From Acidobacteriota bacterium (GTDB taxonomy: Bacteria; Acidobacteriota; Vicinamibacteria; Vicinamibacterales; UBA2999), in contig JADZCN010000067.1 in the NCBI GenBank assembly GCA_020851565.1, positions 1-64,000 on the forward strand: 64,000 nucleotides of DNA, written 5' to 3'. Position 1 is the first letter of the stretch; the number at the start of each line of letters is the position of its first letter. This document shows positions 7,675 to 15,795 of this stretch, in pieces. Made by a program: the position numbers and the translations under genes. The notes beneath the pieces were generated by a model that did no database searches, had not been told where the DNA came from, and was given only the letters and a program-made list of their open reading frames with translations.

Positions 7675-9591
7675 GTGACCGCTGCCAACGCGGCCGACGT
7701 CCTGAACCTGGTGGGCTTCGTCACCGGCACGGCGCTCTACGCCATGCTGCTGGTACTGGTCCTCCGCGGAGGAGCGCGCGGTCGCGACCAGGCGGGGCGG
7801 ACGGACTGGGTGCCCCTGGCCACGGCTCTGCTGGGCCTGGCATGGAACCTCGGCGAACTCGCGTCATACGCGCTGCCGCGGCTGGGGCTCGCCGCCGACA
7901 GCGTGGGCCTGTCGGCCGTGTCATTTCCCGCACTGGGATTCCTCGCGGCCGTGGTCGTGCATTCGGTCGCGCGCGACTTCCGCCATGGCCGGCTCGTGGT
8001 CCTGGCCGCGTACGCGCTCAGCGTCGTGGCCGCTGTGCTCCATGCGAGGACCATCGTCTCGAGCGACCCCGCGCCGTCCACGCTCGCCTTCCAGGTCCTC
8101 ACCGTCTCCTTCGGCCTGCTCATCGTGCCGCTGGCCGCGCTCACGCGATCGCAACCGAACGGCAGGCGTGCGCTGTGGGTGCTGGCGCTGGCACTGGTGG
8201 CCGTCTCGGCCACGCACCTCGGCAGTTTCCATACGGGCGCCGATAGCTGGTGGATGCAGCTCGTCGGCCACCACGCGGCCATCCCGTTGGCATTCGCGAT
8301 CCTCTACCAGGACTATCGCTTCGCGCTCGGCGACCTCTTCCTCAAGCAGGCCCTCACCCTGCTCGCCATCGTCGGCATCGCGGTGGCGGGCTACTCGGTC
8401 GTGTCGGCGGTCCCGCCCGGCCCTGCTGCCGTGGGGCTCACGCTGGCCTTGTGGGTGGCAACGGCACTGGTCGCTCCGCTGGTGCGCCGGGCCGTGGTGC
8501 GTTTCGTGGACGCGGTGCTGCTCGGGCGGGTGAACTACGCCGTGCTTCGACAGGCACTGGCGCGCGACATCGAAGAGCAGGCGTCCATCGCGGGAGTCAT
8601 GGACGCGGTCTGCTCGCGCCTGGCCGAGGCCCTGAACGCACGGAGGGTCTGGTGGAGCGAGGGAGCGGATCCGTCTCCGGGACCACGCCCGGCGTACCAG
8701 AGGTGGGACGCCGGGGCTGAAGCCCCGGCGCTCCGTACGACGGTCGTGCCCACCACCGAGGCACCCCATCCCATCATCCACGTGGGCGAGCTGACCGGGG
8801 GCCGGCGCCTCCTCTCGGACGATGAGGCGCTGCTCGACGCGGCTGTCGGCCTTGCGGCGCGACGGGTGGATGCCATCCGCCTGCGGCTCGAGCGCTACGA
8901 AACGGAGCTGCGGGAGGAGGAGATGCAGACGCTGGCGGCGGAGGCCGAGCTCCGTGCCCTGCGCGCGCAGATCAACCCGCACTTCCTCTTCAACGCGCTG
9001 ACGACCATCGGCTACCTGATCGAGACGGCGCCGCCACGGGCCCTGCGCACGCTGATGCGCCTCACGGCGCTGCTGCGCGGCGTGCTGCGGCCGGAGGGCG
9101 AGTTCACGACGCTCGGGCGCGAGCTCGATCTCGTGGAGCACTACCTGGACATCGAGCGTGAGCGCTTCGAGGAGCGGCTGCGCGTCCGCATCGACGTGCC
9201 CGAAGCACTGCGCACCGCGTCGATCCCCGCCCTGGTCGTGCAACCGCTCGTGGAGAACGCCATCAAGCACGGGGTGGCGCCCAGCGCCGGGGGCGGCGAC
9301 GTGGAGGTCCTCGCGCGCGACGAGACCGGGCTCGCCGGGCGCGTGTTGCGCATCACGGTACGGAATACCGGCGCGCCGATGGCCGGCGGGCGGGGGGACG
9401 GCGAGCACCTCGGGCTCGACAACGTGGAGCGCCGGCTCGCGGGCCACTACGGGCCCACGGCGGCCCTGACACTCGGGCGTGATGCCACGGGCGCCACCAT
9501 CGCGGAACTGTGTCTGCCGCTCGGGACTCTCGAAACGAAGGACGAACACGCCCATGCCGAAGCCCTTGCGGGTCGTGCTGGCCGACGATGA
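7675..9591 (+). CDS. LytS-type sensor histidine kinase
   Basis: Membrane histidine kinase of 638 aa. The N-terminal half has seven to eight hydrophobic segments, then a degenerate GAF-like region, and the HisKA_7TM-independent LytS kinase core: AQINPHFLFNALTTIGYLI carries the phospho-acceptor His, and VVQPLVENAIKHGV is the N-box. The ATP lid follows with HLGLDNVERRL. It overlaps the LytTR regulator by 38 bp, so the two form one signalling unit. The start is GTG 7675; a TAAAAT hexamer ends 6 nt before it, hinting at a leaderless message. A perfect hairpin (8709-8730) encodes an Ala/Pro insertion at about residue 346. The stimulus is unknown. Confidence 0.88.
   Translation: MTAANAADVLNLVGFVTGTALYAMLLVLVLRGGARGRDQAGRTDWVPLATALLGLAWNLGELASYALPRLGLAADSVGLSAVSFPALGFLAAVVVHSVARDFRHGRLVVLAAYALSVVAAVLHARTIVSSDPAPSTLAFQVLTVSFGLLIVPLAALTRSQPNGRRALWVLALALVAVSATHLGSFHTGADSWWMQLVGHHAAIPLAFAILYQDYRFALGDLFLKQALTLLAIVGIAVAGYSVVSAVPPGPAAVGLTLALWVATALVAPLVRRAVVRFVDAVLLGRVNYAVLRQALARDIEEQASIAGVMDAVCSRLAEALNARRVWWSEGADPSPGPRPAYQRWDAGAEAPALRTTVVPTTEAPHPIIHVGELTGGRRLLSDDEALLDAAVGLAARRVDAIRLRLERYETELREEEMQTLAAEAELRALRAQINPHFLFNALTTIGYLIETAPPRALRTLMRLTALLRGVLRPEGEFTTLGRELDLVEHYLDIERERFEERLRVRIDVPEALRTASIPALVVQPLVENAIKHGVAPSAGGGDVEVLARDETGLAGRVLRITVRNTGAPMAGGRGDGEHLGLDNVERRLAGHYGPTAALTLGRDATGATIAELCLPLGTLETKDEHAHAEALAGRAGRR
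8709..8730. repeat. Intragenic hairpin, copy 2 (10-bp stem)
   Basis: CGCCGGGGCT - GA - AGCCCCGGCG is a perfect inverted repeat inside the histidine kinase gene, between the GAF-like region and the kinase core. It is read in frame as Gly-Ala-Glu-Ala-Pro-Ala. It shares GGGGCTGAAGCCCCGGCGCTC-type sequence with the copy at 7375-7388. Confidence 0.8.
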
Positions 9592-10324
9592 GCGGCCCGC
9601 GCGGCGCTTCCTGGCGAACCTGTTGAAGACGTTCCCGGACGTGGAGGTCGTCGGCGAGGCGTCGAACGGCCGGGAGGCGCTGGAACTGATCGAGCAGACC
9701 CGGCCGGCCCTGGCGCTGCTCGACCTGCAGATGCCGGAGCTGGGGGGACTCGACACCGCGCGCCTGCTCAAGGCGGGCGCGGCGCCGATGGTCGCCTTCG
9801 TCACGGCGTACGACGAGTTCGCCGTCCAGGCCTTCGAGCTGAACGCGGTGGACTACCTGCTGAAGCCGGTAGAGCGGGAGCGCCTGGCGGCCACGCTGGC
9901 CCGCGCGCGCGAGCGCGATGCCTCCAACGACCGATCGCACGGCCTGGCCGCGGCCTCGGCGGCCCTCGACGCGGCGACGAAGCGCTCGTACCTCGAGCGG
10001 ATCCCCGTCCGGAAGAAGGACGAGGTGATCATCCTCCCCGTACGCCAGATCGCGTCCATCGTGGCAGAGGGCGAGCTGCTGCACCTCACGACGGTCGGCA
10101 ACGAGCGGTACACCATCTCCCATCGGCTGCACGCGCTCGAGGCGCGACTGGACCCGCGCCGCTTCCTCCGCCTGGGACGCGGCACCCTGGCCGCCGTGGA
10201 CCTCATCGACCGCGTGATCCCGATGCCGGGCGGCACCTACGAGGTGACGCTGAAGAACGGCCAGACGCTGCCCGTCAGCCGCCTGCAGGCGCGAGTGCTG
10301 CGCGAGACACTGCTGAAGCTCTGA
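9554..10324 (+). CDS. LytTR-family response regulator
   Basis: Response regulator of 256 aa. The receiver domain (residues about 5-120) has the acidic pair LADDERPARR, the phospho-acceptor Asp in LALLDLQMPELGG, the Thr in VTAYDEFAVQAF and the Lys in YLLKPVER. A LytTR DNA-binding domain follows (about 155-250: LPVRQIASIVAEGELLHL, FLRLGRGTLAAVD). ATG 9554 lies inside the kinase gene, a 38-bp overlap that supports translational coupling with the LytS-type kinase. Such pairs regulate cell-envelope or secreted functions; the targets here are unknown. The TGA stop is the first part of an 8-bp tandem repeat. Confidence 0.9.
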   Translation: MPKPLRVVLADDERPARRFLANLLKTFPDVEVVGEASNGREALELIEQTRPALALLDLQMPELGGLDTARLLKAGAAPMVAFVTAYDEFAVQAFELNAVDYLLKPVERERLAATLARARERDASNDRSHGLAAASAALDAATKRSYLERIPVRKKDEVIILPVRQIASIVAEGELLHLTTVGNERYTISHRLHALEARLDPRRFLRLGRGTLAAVDLIDRVIPMPGGTYEVTLKNGQTLPVSRLQARVLRETLLKL

Positions 10325-10366
10325 GGTCTTGGGTCTTGAGGTCTTGAGGTCTTGAGGTCTTGAGGC
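10322..10366 (+). repeat. 8-bp tandem array (GAGGTCTT)
   Basis: Five units of GAGGTCTT (one shortened to GGGTCTT) start at the TGA of the LytTR gene and end just before the dipeptidase promoter. It is G/T-rich on the sense strand of the upstream gene. Confidence 0.95.
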
Positions 10367-10384
10367 GTGCGGCTCGAGCCGTGC

Positions 10385-10396
10385 TTAAATGTGCGG
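10385..10396 (+). promoter_or_regulatory. Putative leaderless promoter of the dipeptidase gene
   Basis: TTAAAT at 10385-10390 lies 6 nt before ATG 10397. No Shine-Dalgarno is visible. This spacing would start transcription at or next to the start codon. It is a weak call because no clear -35 is present. Confidence 0.35.
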
Positions 10397-11659
10397 ATGT
10401 CACTCCATCGGTTCCTCCCCTGGGCGCTCGGGCTGACGGTCGCGGGCGTGGCCGCGCTTCCCATCGCTGCACAATCCGACCTGATGACCCGCGCGCGGGC
10501 ACTGCACAAGCAGGTGCCGCTCATCGACGGGCACAACGACTACCCGTGGGCGCTTCGCGAGCGGCACGTCGGCGGCGACTTCAACAAGGCCGACATCACC
10601 GAGCCGGTGCCTTCGCTGATGACCGACATTCCACGCCTCCGGCGAGGCGGCGTGGGCGCGCAGTTCTGGTCCGTCTACGTGCCGTCCGACATGCAGGGCA
10701 AGGACGCCGTCCGCGCCACGCTCGAGCAGATCGACATCGTCCACCGGATGACGAAGCGGTGGCCCGAGACGTTCGAGCTGGCGCTGACCGCGGACCAGGC
10801 GGAGCGGGCGTTCAAGGCCGGGCGCATCGGCTCGATGATCGGCATGGAAGGCGGCCACTCCATCGACAGCTCACTGGGCACGCTGCGGCAGATGTACGCG
10901 CTCGGCGCGCGCTACATGACGCTTGCCCACTCCGCCAACGTGCCCTGGGTAGACTCTGCGACCGACCAGCCGAAGCAAAACGGCCTCTCGAAATTTGGCG
11001 AGGAGGTGGTCCGCGAGATGAACCGCCTGGGCATGCTCGTGGACCTCAGCCACGTGTCGCCCGACACCATGAAGGACGCGCTCGCCGTCAGCGAGGCGCC
11101 GATCATCTTCTCGCACTCCTCCGCCCGCGCCCTCTGCAACGTCCCCAGGAACGTCCCGGACGATGTGCTGGCGATGCTGCCGAAGAACGGCGGCGTGGTG
11201 ATGGTGACCTTCGTGCCCGGCTTCATCTCGCAGGAGGTGGCGGACTGGGGGCTGAAGCGATCCGCACAGCTCCAGCTGCTGCGCGCGCAGTACCCGAGCA
11301 GCGACGCCTACGTGAACGCCGGGATCGAGCGGTGGACGGTGGAGAACCCGGAGCCGCGCGCCACGGTGAAGCAGGTGGCGGATCACATCGACCACATCCG
11401 CAAGGCGGCGGGCATCGATCACATCGGCCTCGGCGGCGACTTCGACGGCATCACCAGCGTCGTGCAGGGCCTCGAGGACGTTTCCACCTACCCGAATCTC
11501 ACCGTCGAGCTCCTGAGCCGCGGCTACAAGGACGAGGAGATCAAGAAGATCCTCGGCCTCAACGTCCTGCGCGCGTGGCGGCAGGCCGAGCAGGTGGCGG
11601 CGCGGCTGCAGAAGACGCGTGCCCCGTCCACGGCGACGATTGGGGAACTGGACAAGTGA
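10397..11659 (+). CDS. Secreted M19 (renal-type) dipeptidase
   Basis: Zinc dipeptidase of the membrane dipeptidase family, 420 aa, with a cleavable signal peptide MSLHRFLPWALGLTVAGVAA. Metal and substrate motifs are in place: PLIDGHNDYPWALR (His and Asp ligands), IGMEGGHSID (bridging Glu), MTLAHSANVPWVDS (His), MLVDLSHVSPDTMK (His) and FSHSSARALC. The family cleaves dipeptides, including those with a D-residue, so it probably works in the periplasm on peptide or wall fragments. ATG 10397 is chosen over a GTG 10 codons upstream because it begins the signal peptide. A 10-bp G-rich repeat starts 3 bp after the stop. Confidence 0.9.
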   Translation: MSLHRFLPWALGLTVAGVAALPIAAQSDLMTRARALHKQVPLIDGHNDYPWALRERHVGGDFNKADITEPVPSLMTDIPRLRRGGVGAQFWSVYVPSDMQGKDAVRATLEQIDIVHRMTKRWPETFELALTADQAERAFKAGRIGSMIGMEGGHSIDSSLGTLRQMYALGARYMTLAHSANVPWVDSATDQPKQNGLSKFGEEVVREMNRLGMLVDLSHVSPDTMKDALAVSEAPIIFSHSSARALCNVPRNVPDDVLAMLPKNGGVVMVTFVPGFISQEVADWGLKRSAQLQLLRAQYPSSDAYVNAGIERWTVENPEPRATVKQVADHIDHIRKAAGIDHIGLGGDFDGITSVVQGLEDVSTYPNLTVELLSRGYKDEEIKKILGLNVLRAWRQAEQVAARLQKTRAPSTATIGELDK

Positions 11660-11662
11660 CAC

Positions 11663-11758
11663 CCGGGTGCGGGCAGGTGCGAACGGGTGCGGGCGGGCGC
11701 GGGCAGCAGGTGCGGACAGGTGCGACGGGTGCGAACAGGCGCGGACAGGTGCGCGTGA
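11663..11758 (+). repeat. 10-bp tandem array (GGTGCGGACA family)
   Basis: About nine imperfect copies of a 10-bp unit, variants of GGTGCGGGCA, GGTGCGAACG and GGCGCGGACA, fill the gap between the dipeptidase and the DUF2585 gene. It is G-rich on the sense strand. The same unit recurs in opposite orientation at 14648-14700. Confidence 0.9.
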
Positions 11759-11765
11759 GGGTTGA

Positions 11766-12323
11766 ATGACGCGCCGCACTGCACTCCTCGTGTCCGCAGG
11801 CATTGTCGTGGTCGCGGCTGGCATCCTGCTGGCGATGGGCCGCGAGCCGATCTGCACGTGCGGCTACGTCAAGCCCTGGCACGGCGTGGTGATGAGCTCG
11901 GAGAACTCGCAGCACCTGAGCGACTGGTACACGCCCTCGCACGTCATTCACGGCTTCGCGTTCTTCGGGCTGTTCTGGCTCGTGGCCCGTGGGCTCCCTG
12001 TTCACACGCGATTCGTCATGGCCATGGTGCTCGAGGCGGCCTGGGAGGTCGTCGAGAATACGCCGATGGTGATCAACCGCTACCGCGAGGCCACCATCGC
12101 GCTGGACTACTACGGCGACAGCGTGCTCAATTCCGTGGCGGACATCGGCGCGATGGCCGCCGGATTCTGGCTGGCCAGCGCCGCGCCCATCGCGCTCAGC
12201 CTGGGGCTGACGGTCGCGATGGAGGTGTTCGTTGCCTTGGCAATCCGCGACAACCTCACGCTGAACGTCATCATGCTGATCTACCCGCTGGACGCGATCA
12301 AGCGCTGGCAGGGCGGCGGATAG
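11766..12323 (+). CDS. DUF2585-family membrane protein
   Basis: Small polytopic membrane protein of 185 aa. It has an N-terminal hydrophobic segment, then the conserved family blocks ENSQHLSDWYTPSHVIHGF, EAAWEVVENTPMVINRYR and ATIALDYYGDSVLNSVADI, and two more hydrophobic segments. I recognise this as DUF2585 (UPF0314 in older lists); the function is unknown. GAGG lies 5 nt before the ATG. The TAG stop overlaps the GTG start of the following gene by one base, so the two are translationally coupled. Confidence 0.8.
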   Translation: MTRRTALLVSAGIVVVAAGILLAMGREPICTCGYVKPWHGVVMSSENSQHLSDWYTPSHVIHGFAFFGLFWLVARGLPVHTRFVMAMVLEAAWEVVENTPMVINRYREATIALDYYGDSVLNSVADIGAMAAGFWLASAAPIALSLGLTVAMEVFVALAIRDNLTLNVIMLIYPLDAIKRWQGGG

Positions 12324-13009
12324 TGACTGAGTTCATCGATGCGTTCCGAGCCGCCCCTGTGTGGGCGCAGATCCTGGTTCCCCTCGTCGCCGTCGCCATG
12401 CTGGCGGCCGTGGTGGAGTCGCCGATTCGCCGCCGACGAGCCCGCCTGGCCTTCGATCGGCTGGCCGAGCAGGCCGGCGCCGCCATCACGCCTATCGACT
12501 GGGTAACCGCGACATTCCCGATGGGGGTGGCCGGCCGCCGCTTCGAGGTGCGCCGCGAGTGGCATTCCCGGGCCTACAGCACGGGCAGCAACAGCTGGCG
12601 CGGGCCGATCGGCCACCTGCTGATCACGTCGACTCCGCTCGCAGGCAGCCGCTGGGAGCTGCACCAGGTCGACATCGCCACGCTGTCCGCGGCGGCCCGG
12701 CGCTCCTCCGACCTCACAACTGGCGATGCGACGTTCGACGCGCGTTTTCGCGTGCGCCAGGACGGCGTGCCCGTGCGCGACGGCTGGCTGGATGCCGCCA
12801 CGCGCCAGGCCGTCAGCCGTCTGTTCGACACGCCGGGCGTCACCGGCCCGGTGTGGGTGCAGGGGCAGTCCCTGCAGGTGCTCCGCGCGGAGCCGTGGAC
12901 GGGAGTCGACGCCTCGGCGCTGAGGCGCGTGCTCGAGGCACAGGCGGCCCTCGCTGCGGCGCTGGAGCGCACGGGCGGCTGGCGCGGGCCCGCCGCCTCA
13001 CACAGCTGA
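12323..13009 (+). CDS. Hypothetical membrane-anchored protein
   Basis: 228-aa protein starting at a GTG that shares one base with the DUF2585 stop (TAGTG). One N-terminal membrane segment (VWAQILVPLVAVAMLAAVV, residues about 13-31) is followed by a soluble domain of about 190 residues, with no motif I recognise. Tryptophan-containing beta-type stretches such as FEVRREWHSRAYSTG and HLLITSTPLAGSRWEL suggest a folded beta-rich domain. The coupling implies that it acts with the DUF2585 protein. It ends 9 bp from the broken LamG gene on the other strand. Confidence 0.65.
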   Translation: MTEFIDAFRAAPVWAQILVPLVAVAMLAAVVESPIRRRRARLAFDRLAEQAGAAITPIDWVTATFPMGVAGRRFEVRREWHSRAYSTGSNSWRGPIGHLLITSTPLAGSRWELHQVDIATLSAAARRSSDLTTGDATFDARFRVRQDGVPVRDGWLDAATRQAVSRLFDTPGVTGPVWVQGQSLQVLRAEPWTGVDASALRRVLEAQAALAAALERTGGWRGPAASHS

Positions 13010-13018
13010 CCGACGGGC

Positions 13019-14385
13019 CTACTGCACAAACACATCCTGCGGCGCGCTGCTCCCACACGCATTGACGGCAATGACGCGCACCCAGGCCATGAAGCCCGAC
13101 GGCAGACCGCTCGCGCTGACGCTGGCGACATCGCCAACGGTGTCGTCGAAAAGCTCGGTGCCACCCTGGCTCGCCCCCGCCTGCACGGCATAGCTCGTGG
13201 CTCCAGGCGATGGATTCCAGCTGACGGTTCCGGTTCCCGCGACGACCGCACCTGTCAAACCAGTGACTGGCACTGGTGCAACGCACTCGGCAATGGTGAA
13301 CGATGCCGGAGCCGACGTGGGTCCAGGCGTGGTTCCGACAACGGCGGTGACCGTCACAGTGAACGTTCCCGCTATGCCGCCGGGAATCGGGACCCGCACG
13401 AGAGGGGCGCCTCCCGTCGTGAGACTCGTGACGAACACGCTGTCCTGATAGAACCTCAGCACGTGGCAGCTTGGAGCGACACCGCTTCCGATGACCCACG
13501 ACACGGTGAGCGTGGCTCCGGACATTGACGCCTGGACGTCCGTCGGCCGTCCAGGCAGGGGCGGGACAATCGTGAACGCGACCGGGGCGGACGCGGGCCC
13601 GGAGATGGCGCCGAGATAGGGTGTCACCGTCGCGCTGAACGTGCCGGACACGCCGGGCGGAATCGTCACCTACGCCGAGTTGCCTGGCCCGGTCGGGACG
13701 TTCGCCACCGGCACGCCGCCCTGGAAGAACGTCAGCACGTGGGAGGTCGGAGCCTGGCCGCCGCCGTACGCCCAGTTGAACGTCAGCGTGCTTTCGCTGA
13801 CCACGACCTCCAGGTCGGTTGGCTGCCCCGGCGGCTTGCAGCGCCCTGCAGCACCAGCAGCGACGATGTCGAGCACTTCGCCCTGGGTGAGCGCCCTGTT
13901 GTAGACCGACACTTCGTCGAGGCTCCCGACGAAGTCGCGATCCGATACCGGGAACTCCCACGGCCTTCCAAGCCGCAGGCTCACGTCGTTCGAGATCGAA
14001 CCCCTAACGCCGTGCGTCGTTTGTCCGCTGAACCCGTCGAAGAAGAGCCGCAGCTCGGTGGCGGTCTTCACGGCGGCGACATGATGCCAGTTCCCATCGC
14101 GAAGGGACGGGGCAGGGTTCCCGGTTGCCTGATGTGGATACGTCAGACCGTCACCGATCACGAAGGCGATGCCTTCGCTGACCTCGATGGGGCCCATGTA
14201 CACCTCGAACCCCATCTGTGACGATGTTGGTACCGCCCACCTGAATTTGCTGACGATCGCGGCGGGATACCCTACGGAGACGGCAGACACGTCTGCGCGA
14301 GCGCCGCTCCAGCCATCACATGCCACGCCACGATGGGGCCGATGAGCACTGACAGAAGCCGGATGAGTTGGCGGGAGTGAGCCAT
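13019..14385 (-). pseudogene. Broken secreted LamG / fibronectin-III protein
   Basis: Reading on the minus strand, ATG 14385 (AGGAGG 9 nt upstream) begins a good signal peptide (MAHSRQLIRLLSVLIGPIVA to AALAQ) but hits TAG after 37 codons. The neighbouring frame then encodes the second half of a LamG/concanavalin-like domain (AAIVSKFRW, HHVAAVKTATELRLFFDG, FVGSLDEVSVYNRAL), so the first half of that domain has been lost along with the frame. Fibronectin-III-like repeats follow. The first is cut by an in-frame TAG at 13670-13672; homology runs straight through it, as judged against the next repeat, so it is a point nonsense change, probably CAG to TAG. Two separate lesions make decay more likely than a single sequencing error. 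Confidence 0.75.
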
Positions 14386-14647
14386 TGCCGTGTACCTCCT
14401 GCCGCCGGCGGGGACACGGTCCGGTACGACGCAAGATGTGCCGCAAACGACGTACCGGTCACACTCAGAAGGTCCTGGAAGGTGATCGTGCAGACCATGC
14501 ACCAGCCACACCTCGCCCACGGGGTGACGAGTCCTGAGATGTCGAAGAACCGGCAGCCGGCGGCGCCTTTCCGTTGACGAGCGGGTCCACGCTGTTGGCG
14601 ACTTGGCCCAGGTGGCCGGTGCGCCGCCGGTGGTTGGCCTTCCAGCC
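14386..14647. other. Non-coding gap upstream of the LamG pseudogene
   Basis: The only element I can support here is the AGGAGG ribosome site of the pseudogene at 14395-14400. Short open frames on both strands lack ribosome sites and family resemblance. No promoter was recognised. Confidence 0.5.
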
Positions 14648-14700
14648 ACCGTTCGCATCTGCCCGCACCCATTCGCACCTTGCCGGCACCCGCCAGGCCC
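14648..14700 (-). repeat. 10-bp array copy, inverted relative to 11663-11758
   Basis: On the minus strand this reads GGGTGCCGGCAAGGTGCGAA followed by TGGGTGCGGGCAGATGCG, the same GGTGCGGGCA unit as at 11663-11758. It directly follows the stop codon of the PIN toxin at 14701, again G-rich on the sense strand of the upstream gene. Confidence 0.8.
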
Positions 14701-15126
14701 TTACACCCCCACGACGGGAAACCCCTCGAGCCGTGCGGCGCGGGCAAGCACCTTGTCGAGCGTCACGAACTCCAGCGTCTCCGGCTGCTCGCGAGACACC
14801 ACCAGCGCTGCCGCCAGCTGCAGGGCGTCGGCGGCGGTGATGGCATGCACGCTGACGAGCCGCTCGGCCCGCTGACGAACGGCGTCCACCAGCGTCACCG
14901 CGTGGCACCGGCGGACACGGTCCAGCGCATCGCGACGGACGCCGCTCAGGAGATCGTCCAGCCCTCGGGACGATCGTTCCAGCCGCGCCAACGCAGACGA
15001 GACCTCGACGGATGACAGCATCCACACGATGGCATCCCCATCCTCGCGAATGAGACGCCGCATTTCATCGGATGCAGGCTCATCCAGGACGAGCGGCACG
15101 AGTGCAGAGCTGTCCCAGAACCTCAC
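14701..15126 (-). CDS. VapC-like PIN-domain toxin (module 1)
   Basis: PIN-domain ribonuclease of 141 aa. The acidic residues expected for Mg2+ binding are visible: FWDSSALVPL (first Asp), SVEVSSALARL (Glu), ITAADALQLAAAL (Asp) and EFVTLDKVLARAA (last Asp). The GTG start overlaps the antitoxin stop by 4 bp (GTGA), the standard coupled arrangement. The target is presumably RNA, as for other VapC proteins. It forms a module with the Phd-like antitoxin at 15123-15467. Confidence 0.88.
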   Translation of the reverse strand: MRFWDSSALVPLVLDEPASDEMRRLIREDGDAIVWMLSSVEVSSALARLERSSRGLDDLLSGVRRDALDRVRRCHAVTLVDAVRQRAERLVSVHAITAADALQLAAALVVSREQPETLEFVTLDKVLARAARLEGFPVVGV

Positions 15127-15467
15127 CGCTTGCTCTCGCGCCGCATCTGAATCAGGAGGTCCACCGCACTGGGCGTGCCCTTGGGGAGCTTGACCGGCGC
15201 GTGCGTGCGCGCGAGGTCCGCGAGGCCGTCCGGATCACCCGTCCCGACAATGCCCAGTCGCTGCAGTTCGGCCAACCGCTGCTTCGATTCTGACGGTTCC
15301 GCCGCGCGACCGGCTGCCCCCCTTCGACCGGCAGCACGTGTGGCGAAGGGGACAATTCGCGCGACCGGCGTGTCGCGGTCGAGCACCGTCAGCTCGGCCC
15401 CCTCCCGAACGCGAGCCAGGTAGCGCGACAGGTTGTTCTTCAGGTCGGCTATGTTGACGCTCTGCAT
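15123..15467 (-). CDS. Phd/YefM-like antitoxin (module 1)
   Basis: Antitoxin of 114 aa. Its N-terminal MQSVNIADLKNNLSRYL and GAELTVLDRDTPVARIVPF are typical of the Phd/YefM DNA-binding fold; the C-terminal half (ESKQRLAELQRLGIVG onward) is the likely toxin-binding tail. The ATG directly abuts a 17-bp palindrome that contains a TATAAT, so the protein probably represses its own promoter. The start upstream in the open frame (15530) is rejected because it would read through this operator. Confidence 0.85.
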   Translation of the reverse strand: MQSVNIADLKNNLSRYLARVREGAELTVLDRDTPVARIVPFATRAAGRRGAAGRAAEPSESKQRLAELQRLGIVGTGDPDGLADLARTHAPVKLPKGTPSAVDLLIQMRRESKR

Positions 15468-15503
15468 ATAGCTATTATAGCTATCTGTTGTCGAAGGGGG
15501 CAA
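15468..15503 (-). promoter_or_regulatory. Promoter and operator of toxin module 1
   Basis: The plus strand carries ATAGCTA-TTA-TAGCTAT (15468-15484), a perfect inverted repeat. On the minus strand its centre reads TATAAT (15479-15474), exactly 6 nt before the ATG at 15467, giving a leaderless transcript. TTGCCC at 15503-15498 is the candidate -35 with 18-bp spacing. The palindrome covers the -10 box, as expected for autorepression by the Phd-like antitoxin. Confidence 0.7.
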
Positions 15504-15528
15504 GGCGGCACTGTGACAGAATCTGGTC

Positions 15529-15552
15529 ATTATTCAGGTGATAATAGAGACC
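15529..15552 (+). promoter_or_regulatory. Putative promoter and operator of toxin module 2
   Basis: ATTAT-N7-ATAAT (15529-15545) is an inverted repeat. GATAAT at 15540-15545 could be the -10, 7 nt before ATG 15553. The -35 is not clear. With the minus-strand operator it fills the 85-bp gap between two divergent toxin modules. Confidence 0.5.
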
Positions 15553-15795
15553 ATGGAACGGATCTCTATTCAGGACCTGAAGGCGAAGCTCTCGACGGCA
15601 GTCGCGGAGGCCGAGGCGGGGGCGACGATCACCATCACCCGCCACAACGAGCCCGTGGCACGGTTGGTCCCCGCCCGAGCCCAGCACGTCCATCGCGGCA
15701 CCCTCGTCGGGAAGGCCATCCCGGGCCCGGCCGTCCGCAGGAACACCCGGGGCCGCGTCTTCGAGGTGCTCGATGAAGACCGGGGGACCCGGTGA
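15553..15795 (+). CDS. Phd/YefM-like antitoxin (module 2)
   Basis: 80-aa antitoxin with MERISIQDLKAKLSTAVAEA and GATITITRHNEPVARLVPA, the Phd/YefM pattern, and a short basic C-terminal tail. Its stop overlaps the toxin start by 4 bp (GTGA). It is related in pattern to the antitoxin of module 1 (ADLKNNL versus QDLKAKL; DTPVARIVP versus NEPVARLVP), so the two divergent modules may derive from an old duplication. Confidence 0.85.
   Translation: MERISIQDLKAKLSTAVAEAEAGATITITRHNEPVARLVPARAQHVHRGTLVGKAIPGPAVRRNTRGRVFEVLDEDRGTR

Noticed and set aside
13670-13672. TAG as a recoded sense codon (pyrrolysine or readthrough)
   Set aside because: No suppressor tRNA or recoding element is visible, and the same gene has a second, independent frame lesion. 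Plain decay or a sequencing error is simpler.
14368-14577. A 69-codon plus-strand open frame in the gap upstream of the LamG pseudogene
   Set aside because: It has no ribosome site, no family resemblance and lies antisense to the pseudogene start.
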